The translations under genes and the position numbers were made by a program. From positions 1-64,000 of the forward strand of contig CANSEY010000015.1 of NCBI GenBank assembly GCA_947646015.1: DNA of 64,000 nt. Direction: 5' to 3'. Below are positions 18,001-23,702 of this stretch, piece after piece (positions within the stretch are counted from its first letter, which is position 1; every line of letters begins with the position of its first letter). The DNA is from an uncultured Bacteroides sp. (GTDB lineage Bacteria > Bacteroidota > Bacteroidia > Bacteroidales > Bacteroidaceae). The notes under the pieces were generated by a model. The model did not search any database. It saw nothing but the letters and a program-made list of their open reading frames with translations, and was not told the origin of the DNA.

Positions 18001-18592
18001 ATTTAGATACAATGTAGGCGCCTCTGATTTCAACTTATGTTTCGCTAATACAAAAATCACTTCCGTTCCCGAACGATTATTCTACTATTGTACGAATGCA
18101 TATTATTTTGGAGGAGCCGATAGTTGGAGTAATCCAGAAGGTTGTTTCTCACGTTCTTTATTGGAATCGGTCCCAGCAAATCTATTTATTAATAATAAGA
18201 AAGCGTTTGACTTTAGAGGATGTTTTCAATATTCAAAAATAAAGGTTTTACCTGCCGGTTTGCTTGATAATTGCCCTGTAACAAAGATGGAGCATTTCTG
18301 TTACACCTGTGATGAATTGAAACATGTGATACTTCCAGCTACAGTTCCGAATTTAGGAAATTATTCATTTGCCTATTGTCGTCAAATGAAATATTTCATT
18401 TCGACAGTAGAGACTCCCCCAATTATTGGCGCAAGAACATTCGCTTCGTCTTATATCTCTGTAAGGTTCCAAATATACGTTCCCAATGATTCTGTAGAAG
18501 CATATAAAACAGCAACTAATTGGACTGAATTAGCCGACAGCATCAAGCCTATGAGTCAATTTGCAATCGATTTCCCTAATGAAGAGGTATAA
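12065..18592 (+). CDS. giant multidomain tail protein with CotH-kinase-like domain, LamG-like domain and LRR tail
   Basis: 2175 aa. Visible domains: fibre-like attachment region (1-230); Ig-like repeats (about 235-520); LamG/concanavalin-like sandwich (about 525-720); a CotH-type kinase-like domain (about 770-1190); leucine-rich-type strands (about 1235-1460); two or three carboxypeptidase-regulatory-like beta domains (about 1555-1790); a PKD-like segment (YIISWGDGTEDHAVG); and a BspA-like leucine-rich end (about 1915-2090) with roughly 25-residue repeats (LISSIPVGLFDHCTNAS). CotH features are 'GVEIDVQGTSSQWYPRKNFK', 'MVDQRAKNMFL' and the acidic triad D1046-N-D1048 in 'IFYDNDTVCG', matching the family's D-x-D metal motif. 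It is likely the host-binding or surface-modifying tail tip. Base composition becomes AT-richer after about 16.5 kb, suggesting a mosaic 3' part. Confidence 0.8.
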   Translation: MEDQVEIVEYLSEIKNVSPRSSLVIAGASFYLQYKRTRSLPIDSTSTWNSLEKATRYAQNIDTVAYAPYDGQMITVKENGKTNVYILVLDESLPLADKRVHCKLEPVASQSFGDDRYARKDIKDTFKKGFTSKEGCDIEGGLNVGKMTRLSGGVVVMADTDYGVTESEKENPENSNVMAIGLTEVPKNSGFGSTSLGEMDNTDESFDLVPDGNYMMQKRAGVFYPVKAAAGGGGTKLTLAFVTPSNATAVHGKETLIKYTYSSTLSGEETGEGIATYTLNNKQVASETINQGEVSFNIGKYLILGDNVLVVQVTDSYGATRKLTFKINAVSIAVTSTFDDSKAYVGAISFPYTPLGAVEKTIHFVVDGKETGTYTTSVSNRQQTYSIPAQAHGAHTLDVYATATINDTEVESDRLRYDIISIVSGNNTPVIASSFRTAEVEQFSTLLIPYIVYNPATTTSDITLSANGIEISDQTIDRTRQTWSYRAETPGELELKIACGSVTKTFNLTVTESEIDVRPEEADLVLFLTSVNRSNNEEGKNIWNYGEIFAVLTAFNYATNGWIKTVDGFVALRVNGDARVTIPYNSFANDFRSTGKTIEFEFETRDVTDYDSVILSCMNAGIGLEVTAQKAIFRSEQTSIETQFKEDERVRISFVIEKKAENRLIFVYINGEICGLIQYPEQDNFTQPNPAGISIGSSDCTADIFNIRVYDNALNRYQLLDNYIADMDNLELKRKLYARNSIYDDYGNLSYEKLANQNISFTIVGELPTFKGDKKTVTLVYEDREYPERSWVATGVEIDVQGTSSQWYPRKNFKTKCKQGFTMTATGEHADKVAIFEEEIPVNVFCFKADFAESSGVHNTGMARLIDYILRGMGFLTEAQKADPRVRTTVNGRPSVMWHQTSEDDERTSLGKYNFNNDKSTNETFGFKAGCESWEILNNTSDRVLFKRSDYITVDSEGNIEWLKDFEARYPDENEDYTNLKRLTDWLVSVKDNPTKFRAEADQYLDMNFMLSYYTITELFAMVDQRAKNMFLTTFDGIHWICIFYDNDTVCGLNNEGVAAFDYTVEYHDQIGNKDVWNGAESTLWNNIEQAYSKEIAAMYAEMRSKKLLTYEECIRFFDTEQGDAWCEAVYNEDSWYKYVRPLLDEGNGSYLYAAQGSRKMHRRWWLYNRFKYMDSKYIAGDYKNDFATLRLYTPSEWEGVEPNADMTITSYAGQYVNVQYGSYTAGIRSQKNVPVHIKAPAIQFNDTETIIFGAGQISSLGDISSLYPGSVDVSKMTKLVELIIGSGAEGYRNTNMEVLSVGANNLLRKLDIRNCPNLKQAIDLALCSNIREIWAEGTGTSAVVLPEGGNLTLLHLPDTITNLTVRNQTELTDAGLILDGVRNLSTIRWENTNKANVLSIIDRCFALDTMKLERVRLIGVDWTLSTLDPIIKLISLKGLDENGNNVDKAIITGKCYVSVATDSQINKLKAAFPELAITYGQLKPAPVTTFTFSSSQRKSLANSAFECAYEVEKVNEYTYKVTSEDNITIDFTFKCENHEDFKGSYLVAGTRSQSYTVTYIPLRKIRVGVYNQSVYVQGATVTIGDRSYISDADGYVTLPRGGAAISGTVSAYGYASNTFSYGSITSDTTNTVYVYGVVDVKFIVEYNSSLIEGATVKCNGVTGTTNQYGECTLSLGKGTYEYSVTHDTYYEKTGNITVGTSATSLTVYVEPNTVEVKFIVKDGTVLLSGATIQCDGKTGITDASGETTLVIGSKKTHEYTVSKNGYFSVTDNVTVSLTAITVNAAMRLDIESFKPIENGNIQMLVTGENISLYVTSDATDYIISWGDGTEDHAVGPGKLTYDHTYDNSDFHQVEIKNCSDVTYAITKRSLSLVAYWDLGNSNVNNLNFSGFSMLKYVGLVLKNDTERQSFSYCFNNTSLTSIPQGLLDNCVAATSLSGIFRNTLISSIPVGLFDHCTNASTFKSAFEGTLISSIPDDLFRYNVGASDFNLCFANTKITSVPERLFYYCTNAYYFGGADSWSNPEGCFSRSLLESVPANLFINNKKAFDFRGCFQYSKIKVLPAGLLDNCPVTKMEHFCYTCDELKHVILPATVPNLGNYSFAYCRQMKYFISTVETPPIIGARTFASSYISVRFQIYVPNDSVEAYKTATNWTELADSIKPMSQFAIDFPNEEV

Positions 18593-18593
18593 T

Positions 18594-18974
18594 ATGAAAA
18601 TAGACGAATTAAATAATAACCATATCACTGCGGAAGAAGGCAAAGTATTCCGCAGAATTTCCGACAGCCAGCTGTTCGGGAATGAAATCTATCTCGGATA
18701 CACCTACTACTTGTCAGGTGAGAAACTAGAAGAACCGCTTTTGGAACTCCCTGAACACTATGAAGAGATAGATGATCCTGCTGACCAAGAGACCGTTCTT
18801 ATCGACGAAGATACACCGCTAGAGGATGAGGTAACTGATATTGAAGAAACAGAAACCATAGAGGATGAACCAAAAACTGATGTCGAACAAAAAAAGAGAA
18901 TCACCGTAGCTGACTACCATAAACTAGAAAAGCAGGTGGCAATGCTTATACGAATAATGGGAGGAATAGAATAA
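18594..18974 (+). CDS. acidic tail accessory protein
   Basis: 126 aa starting at ATG 18594, 1 nt after the giant tail gene stops. It begins with a small folded region (FRRISDSQLFGNEIYLGYTY) followed by a very acidic stretch (about 50-105) and a basic helix (KKRITVADYHKLEKQVAMLI). Its stop TAA (18972-18974) shares one base with the next ATG. Short acidic genes between two fibre genes often encode fibre-assembly chaperones or fibre connectors; that role is inferred. Confidence 0.6.
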   Translation: MKIDELNNNHITAEEGKVFRRISDSQLFGNEIYLGYTYYLSGEKLEEPLLELPEHYEEIDDPADQETVLIDEDTPLEDEVTDIEETETIEDEPKTDVEQKKRITVADYHKLEKQVAMLIRIMGGIE

Positions 18975-21235
18975 TGGCAGGACTAATCAATACCGGTATT
19001 TGGGGATTTATCTCCTCCGCTAAAGCAACAGGTAAGAAGATACTGAACGCTGCCGGTGAAGAAGTAGATGAATGGGTAAGTACATTCGTATCAGGCGTAT
19101 CAGGCTGGTTGATTGACAAGCTCGGCAATGCTGAGTTTAAATCTGTCTTTGTACGTGAGAAGTTTATCACAAATGAATTTGTATACAACCGCATCCGGGT
19201 AACAGAGGATGAAGAAATAGTCACAAGCAGTATCAAGATCGCATCTTACTTCGATAACGGAGACGGGACATTCACTGTCTATCCGGATTTGAGAGAAGCG
19301 GACAATAACCCGCTTGCCGACAGTGACCTGTTGATAGGGTATTATCATAATCCCGGCAACACCGGCACAATTTACTCCGTTCAACAGTTTACCGCCATCT
19401 CTGATCCGGGCAGCGATCAGTCTATTCTCCTTGAAGCTGAAGGTGACAGTATCCCTTACCAGCACATGATCATTGCAAGAGTAGGAAACATAGTTGATGC
19501 AGAACGTCAATCATTCATCCGTATTTCATCAAGGACAAACTGCCAGTATTTTTATGACGGTATCGACAGCTGGGCGGCTTATTCCGATCCGGAACATGTA
19601 AGATGTACGCTTGGCCATGCAGATATCGGTCTGATTCCTGCCTGGGCAAAGGAAGCTGTAGGAAGCGTTAAGAGATGGTTTGGTTTGATCGCCGATGGAG
19701 TGATCATTCGTGGTACATTCATCCTGCACAATGACAAGACAATCGAAGACGAGTTGAACGGTCGTGAGATTCAGATACGCGGCGACTTCGAAATCAGGGA
19801 GGATGGGATCACCGGCAAATGGCAAGAAGTCATCAAGTACGCGAAGGAAGCTTCTGATTCTGCTAGCTCTGCTGCCGGATCAGCTACCACCGCAGGTGAA
19901 CATGTGACCAAAATCGAAGAACTTTCTTCTGAATTTAATGTCAATTACGAAAAGTTGTCTGCTGACTTTACCCATAAAGTCGAGACTGAAACGACGAATG
20001 CTCTGGGTGCTATCACTACAGCAACAGAAGAAGCAACCGGTACACTTCAGCTCACTGCAAGGGACTTTGTACTTGCATTCACTAATCTCGTAAATACTAA
20101 AACAGAAGAGGCAACCGGAGCGATATCCGAAGCGAAGAAATCCGCAGAATCATCCCTAAAAATGACTGCCGAACAGCTTGATCTTCAATTCAAGAAAACA
20201 GTAGAAGAAAAAACAGAAGAAGCGACCGGAGCGATCACTGATAAAAAAGAATCTGCTGAATCAGACATTCAGGCTTCAGCGGAAGAACTAACAGCTACTT
20301 TCAATAAGAATGCAGAGGAAAAGGTAAAGGAAGCCGACGGAGCTATCACGACATCTAAGAATGCCGCTAAATCAGAAGTAGAACTCACCGCTAAGAACTT
20401 GACCGCAACCTTCGAAGAGAATGTTCAGAAGAAAACGATATCAGCAAAAGGTGAGATTGACGTGACAACAGAAAGCTGCAAATCTGAGCTTAACTTGACT
20501 GCTGAAAGGTTGACTACCAAGTTCGAGGAAGCCGTTGCTGATGCCGAGGGAGATATCATTAAAGAAATCGGTACCCAGGTCACCCAAAACGCAAAAGAGT
20601 GGAAGGTTGAGGTTATGGGTACCGACAAGGACGGTAATCCCAACACGATACTTGCTGCTATCAATGCCGATGAATCAGGAATCAAGATCGAAGGAGAACG
20701 AGTCCAGATTAGCGGCCAACTTTTAGTTGAAGCCATTATGACCACCGGTATAAACATAGACAACAAATTCATTGTATCGGTAGAGAATGGGAAAGCAAAA
20801 GTTACAGTAAACGGTGAAATTAATGCCACAAGCGGAACATTCTCCGGATTCTTGAAAATACCATTTAAAACTTTTAAAGAAGGAGCTATCCCAAATGCTG
20901 CTACCGGAGAATATACCGTATCTGACTATTTCAATCTCGAAGCAAAAGGGGAAGATACAGCTACTCGTCTAACTCTCAATTTACCTACTGATGAAAAGTA
21001 TATTGGTACGGTCCTTACCGTCTATGATAATCCTGTAAAAACAAGAATAGCCCCTATCGTCGAGATTATAGGAAGGATGTATCACCCTTTAAATGTCGAT
21101 GTTTACGGACTAAAATTAGTAACAAAAATAGAAACAGGTAAAGGAGGAGTAATACAGTTTATCGGAGTTAGTCGCTACGATGGATGCGTATGGTATGTTA
21201 TTACTGACAGTCTGGGAGAAAGTACCAGGACATAA
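18974..21235 (+). CDS. tail fibre protein with 37-residue helical repeats
   Basis: 753 aa. The N-terminus has a short hydrophobic/Gly-rich start; about 75-285 is a beta domain. Residues about 341-525 hold near-tandem 37-residue units (EEATGAISEAKKSAESSL, EEATGAITDKKESAESDI, KEADGAITTSKNAAKSEV, and diverged copies), the first one shortened. The pattern of Ala and charged residues suggests a coiled-coil shaft. A globular C-terminal domain (about 540-753) ends in 'GVIQFIGVSRYDGCVWYVIT', similar to trimeric fibre tips. It likely forms the long shaft of a tail fibre and acts with the 2175-aa tail protein. Confidence 0.7.
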   Translation: MAGLINTGIWGFISSAKATGKKILNAAGEEVDEWVSTFVSGVSGWLIDKLGNAEFKSVFVREKFITNEFVYNRIRVTEDEEIVTSSIKIASYFDNGDGTFTVYPDLREADNNPLADSDLLIGYYHNPGNTGTIYSVQQFTAISDPGSDQSILLEAEGDSIPYQHMIIARVGNIVDAERQSFIRISSRTNCQYFYDGIDSWAAYSDPEHVRCTLGHADIGLIPAWAKEAVGSVKRWFGLIADGVIIRGTFILHNDKTIEDELNGREIQIRGDFEIREDGITGKWQEVIKYAKEASDSASSAAGSATTAGEHVTKIEELSSEFNVNYEKLSADFTHKVETETTNALGAITTATEEATGTLQLTARDFVLAFTNLVNTKTEEATGAISEAKKSAESSLKMTAEQLDLQFKKTVEEKTEEATGAITDKKESAESDIQASAEELTATFNKNAEEKVKEADGAITTSKNAAKSEVELTAKNLTATFEENVQKKTISAKGEIDVTTESCKSELNLTAERLTTKFEEAVADAEGDIIKEIGTQVTQNAKEWKVEVMGTDKDGNPNTILAAINADESGIKIEGERVQISGQLLVEAIMTTGINIDNKFIVSVENGKAKVTVNGEINATSGTFSGFLKIPFKTFKEGAIPNAATGEYTVSDYFNLEAKGEDTATRLTLNLPTDEKYIGTVLTVYDNPVKTRIAPIVEIIGRMYHPLNVDVYGLKLVTKIETGKGGVIQFIGVSRYDGCVWYVITDSLGESTRT

Positions 21236-21454
21236 ATAATACATTATTAATCACTAAAAACAAAACTTATGAAAAAGGTATTTTATGAATCATGGATCGC
21301 AAAGTATCTGCTTGGATGCACTTCTATTAAAAGAAAAACCGCCTGCTCATCACGAGTTAGCGGCTGACAAACACAAACAAAACAAACATTAAGGGAAATA
21401 TTCCCTTACAGAATTGGTGCAAAGGTAATATTAATAATTAAAAGAAAAAATCAA
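21236..21454 (+). other. gap between fibre and lysin genes
   Basis: 219 bases with one possible tiny gene (21269-21367). CAAAGGTA at 21420-21427 reads TACCTTTG on the minus strand, a TAnnTTTG match pointing left, but no -33 partner is obvious. Nothing else is supported. Confidence 0.5.
21269..21367 (+). CDS. tiny protein before the endolysin (32 aa)
   Basis: ATG at 21269 opens 32 codons: MKKVFYESWIAKYLLGCTSI and 12 more residues, basic with a Cys pair. It sits between the fibre and lysin genes where small holin or spanin-like genes occur, but it lacks a full membrane helix. It may be a truncated version of a longer small protein; there is no sign of a frameshifted remainder beyond about 20 codons. 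Confidence 0.35.
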   Translation: MKKVFYESWIAKYLLGCTSIKRKTACSSRVSG

Positions 21455-21946
21455 ATGAACAACATCGACTCAATTATCATTCATTGTTCTGCCACTAAAG
21501 CTGGGCAAGATTTTAAAGCAAAAGACATCGATCGTATGCATCGTGCACGTGGATTCAGCCAAATCGGATATCATTTTGTGGTAGATTTAGACGGTACCAT
21601 TGAAGAAGGTAGATCTCTCCAAATCGAGGGAGCACACTGCAACACAAAAGGATCATCCGGTTTATCATACAATAAACACAGCATTGGAATTTGTTATATC
21701 GGAGGTCTTGATATGACTGGGCAAGCAGCCGATACTCGTACCGATGCTCAAAAACAATCCATGCGTGATCTCGTAATGAGACTCAAACAGGAATATCCCA
21801 TTGTTGAAGTTCTCGGCCATCGAGACACATCTCCGGATCTGAATGATAACGGGATTGTAGAGTCGAGCGAATGGATCAAAATGTGTCCCTGTTTTGATGC
21901 AGCTCAGGAATTTGGATATTGTCCGACAGTATTGATTCGCCCATAA
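21455..21946 (+). CDS. N-acetylmuramoyl-L-alanine amidase (phage endolysin)
   Basis: 163 aa, amidase_2/PGRP family like T7 lysozyme. It cuts the bond between N-acetylmuramic acid and the L-Ala of the peptide stem for host lysis. Predicted zinc ligands are His10 (IIIHCSA), His122 (GHRD) and Cys144 (KMCPCFD), with Lys142 as the usual catalytic Lys; Tyr39 lies in 'GYHFVVDLDGTIEEGR'. No signal peptide is present, so a holin is needed, and none is certain here. The protein is the length of a catalytic domain alone. It is the last plus-strand prophage gene and faces the integrase. Confidence 0.93.
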   Translation: MNNIDSIIIHCSATKAGQDFKAKDIDRMHRARGFSQIGYHFVVDLDGTIEEGRSLQIEGAHCNTKGSSGLSYNKHSIGICYIGGLDMTGQAADTRTDAQKQSMRDLVMRLKQEYPIVEVLGHRDTSPDLNDNGIVESSEWIKMCPCFDAAQEFGYCPTVLIRP

Positions 21947-21956
21947 ATGGTGCAGA

Positions 21957-21994
21957 CGCACTATTTTCGTACCAAATTGTACAAAAATAGTGCG
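21957..21994. terminator. hairpin between convergent lysin and integrase genes
   Basis: CGCACTATTTT (21957-21967) and AAAATAGTGCG (21984-21994) form a perfect 11-bp stem; the 16-nt loop contains GTAC..GTAC. It lies 11 nt after the amidase stop and 55 nt from the integrase stop, so it probably terminates transcription from both sides, although the T-run is within the stem rather than after it. Confidence 0.6.
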
Positions 21995-22048
21995 CCTGCT
22001 ATTATCTAGAGATCAATGAAATAACTCCATTCCGTACGAAAGTACAAT

Positions 22049-23212
22049 TTAAAAGGCAAAACTGTTGAAGCACTGTACTCCTTCTTGTTTACTCTCATTC
22101 AACACATGAGCATATACTAATGTCTCCTTCAGATCCGAATGCCCAAGGATCTCCTTCAGAGAAGCGATATCCTTTGTCTTACGCAAAAAGATGGTTGCAA
22201 AGGTATGCCTGCCGACTTTATGTGTTATATGCTTTTCTATCCCGGCAATAGCAGCTATCTCTTTCAAATACCTGTTCATCGTCTGATCAGCACACAGCTT
22301 CTCAAAAACAGGTCCCTTCTTCCTAGTACCAACAATGTTTCTTAATAACTGCCGAAGCGGATCTGAGATTGGTACCTGGATTGGCATTGGCTTCCTCTTC
22401 TTCAGTTTCATACGAAAATAAGTGAAAGTTGTCTCTGAGAACTGTTCTAAAGCCAACCCTTTTGCATCCCCTATATGCAATGAGCTGAAGCATAAGAATA
22501 AAAATAACTCAAGAGTTTTGTGATATCTGTATTCCAGCTCTCCGGAAGTATACAGTTCCATCAACTTCTGCAGTTCATATTCATACAAGTACTCTCCTGA
22601 AGGAAGCCCCTTCTTGATTGACCATTTTTTGAAAGGATTTTCATCCATGTAGCCTGCGTTGAAAGCAGCCAAGACATATTTCTTGATTGTGGCCATATTC
22701 TTGTTAGCTGTATTTTGGTTATTCTCCAGCTTATGCATTAAATGGAAGAAATACTCGTCAAGCCACTCACTTGTTATATCATCAAAATAAAGGTTAGGAT
22801 TATACTCCTTCAATTTCTTTATTACTGATAAATTAGTCTTGTAGGTAGAATCTTCAAGTTTTAGAGACTCCTTCTTCTGATAGTCCGTCACAAAGTCAAA
22901 GAAAGTGTTATAATCAGTCGGGCGATGATATGCTTTAAGAAAAGAGTCCCTGGTAAGTTTCCTGTCACGGAGGCGATACTTTACAAAAACATTGTTTACT
23001 CTGGCTAGAATAGTTTCTATAATCAAGTTCTTATCTTTTGCCAACTTGTCTCCTGCCCCAACACATTTCTTCTTATCGTTCCAGTCTTTGATGTCAACTG
23101 AAACTTTCGTAGAAAAGTTCACCTTTTCACGATTAACATAAAAGGATAACCACACGACTCCATTATCCGGGTCGCTCCCATAGGTTCTTAGATATATTTT
23201 AATGGTTACCAT
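22049..23212 (-). CDS. tyrosine recombinase (phage integrase)
   Basis: 387 aa. An arm-binding domain (1-90), SAM-like core-binding domain (about 105-200) and catalytic domain (about 210-375) are visible. Catalytic positions seen: Lys near 270, box 'HKVGRHTFAT' with Arg335 and His336, His358 in 'EILGHSD', and nucleophile Tyr367 in 'ETLVYAHV'. The first catalytic Arg, expected in 'TGLR', is replaced: the sequence reads 'SSLHIGDAKGL' with His246 there. Loss of this Arg is known in the CTnDOT integrase. The gene runs toward the lysin; its start faces tRNA-Cys, supporting integration at that tRNA. Confidence 0.93.
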   Translation of the reverse strand: MVTIKIYLRTYGSDPDNGVVWLSFYVNREKVNFSTKVSVDIKDWNDKKKCVGAGDKLAKDKNLIIETILARVNNVFVKYRLRDRKLTRDSFLKAYHRPTDYNTFFDFVTDYQKKESLKLEDSTYKTNLSVIKKLKEYNPNLYFDDITSEWLDEYFFHLMHKLENNQNTANKNMATIKKYVLAAFNAGYMDENPFKKWSIKKGLPSGEYLYEYELQKLMELYTSGELEYRYHKTLELFLFLCFSSLHIGDAKGLALEQFSETTFTYFRMKLKKRKPMPIQVPISDPLRQLLRNIVGTRKKGPVFEKLCADQTMNRYLKEIAAIAGIEKHITHKVGRHTFATIFLRKTKDIASLKEILGHSDLKETLVYAHVLNESKQEGVQCFNSFAF

Positions 23213-23322
23213 GATCTACAATGGTTCCGTTTGCAGGTGAGAATTGATCTCCGGTCTACACCTGCACAGTTTGTCACACAAATGAAGAGGTAGCTAATTA
23301 ACTGAATATCAATAAATAGCAA

Positions 23323-23350
23323 ATGCCGGACACATTGCTGTATCCGGCAT
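23323..23350. terminator. hairpin downstream of tRNA-Cys
   Basis: ATGCCGGA (23323-23330) pairs with TCCGGCAT (23343-23350), 8 bp with a 12-nt loop. It lies 13 nt beyond the tRNA-Cys 3' end on the minus strand and could end tRNA transcription. It also lies between the tRNA and the integrase start, so the prophage border may be close. Confidence 0.6.
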
Positions 23351-23363
23351 TTTGACCACTTCG

Positions 23364-23435
23364 AGGTTCCTGGCGGATTCGAACCGCCGTACACGGTTTT
23401 GCAGACCGCTGACTAAGCCACTCATCCAAGGAACC
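23364..23435 (-). tRNA. tRNA-Cys (GCA)
   Basis: Reads GGTTCCT at the 5' end paired with AGGAACC at the 3' end, a T-stem with GGTTCGAATCC and an anticodon loop CTGCAAA giving anticodon GCA. The discriminator base is U73, as expected for tRNA-Cys. CCA is not encoded (CGA follows). Its 3' end points toward the prophage, so it is the likely attachment gene; the tRNA itself is complete. Confidence 0.95.
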
Positions 23436-23456
23436 ATTATTTCTCGTTTGCGGTTG

Positions 23457-23464
23457 CAAAGGTA
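23457..23464 (-). promoter_or_regulatory. -7 element of tRNA-Cys promoter
   Basis: Minus-strand TACCTTTG fits TAnnTTTG and lies 22 nt before the tRNA-Cys 5' end. Confidence 0.55.
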
Positions 23465-23486
23465 GTACAAATTTTGAAACTACCAA

Positions 23487-23702
23487 CTATCCGCAGCAAT
23501 TTTTCTTTGTACTTTTTTTCTTTACACCGCACTCTTGACGTTTCTTCTCCATCATATCCTTTAAATCACAGCCACTTACGCAGCTATCACAAGGATTCTC
23601 ACTTTCTCGCGTACGACGAAAAAAAAGATAAATTCCATATATTACACGGGCAATGCAGAGTACAATCAGTACTCCGACTACCCATTCCTGCCAATTATTC
23701 AT
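23487..23702 (-). CDS. FeoB-associated Cys-rich membrane protein
   Basis: 71 aa from ATG at 23702, which overlaps the FeoAB stop as ATGA. One membrane helix (WVVGVLIVLCIARVIYGIYLFF, about 7-28) is followed by a cytoplasmic Cys-rich tail (NPCDSCVSGCDLKDM ... KKNCCG). This architecture is the small FeoB-associated Cys-rich protein family found after feoB in many bacteria; the cysteines may bind iron or assist Feo complex function. The ATGA overlap means it is coupled to FeoAB translation. Longer upstream starts would lie inside feoAB and are unlikely. Confidence 0.85.
   Translation of the reverse strand: MNNWQEWVVGVLIVLCIARVIYGIYLFFRRTRESENPCDSCVSGCDLKDMMEKKRQECGVKKKSTKKNCCG

Noticed and set aside
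21420..21427. Leftward promoter in the fibre-lysin gap
   Set aside because: TACCTTTG alone, with no -33 box and no leftward gene.
1..23000. Diversity-generating retroelement behind the fibre genes
   Set aside because: No reverse transcriptase or template repeat is visible.
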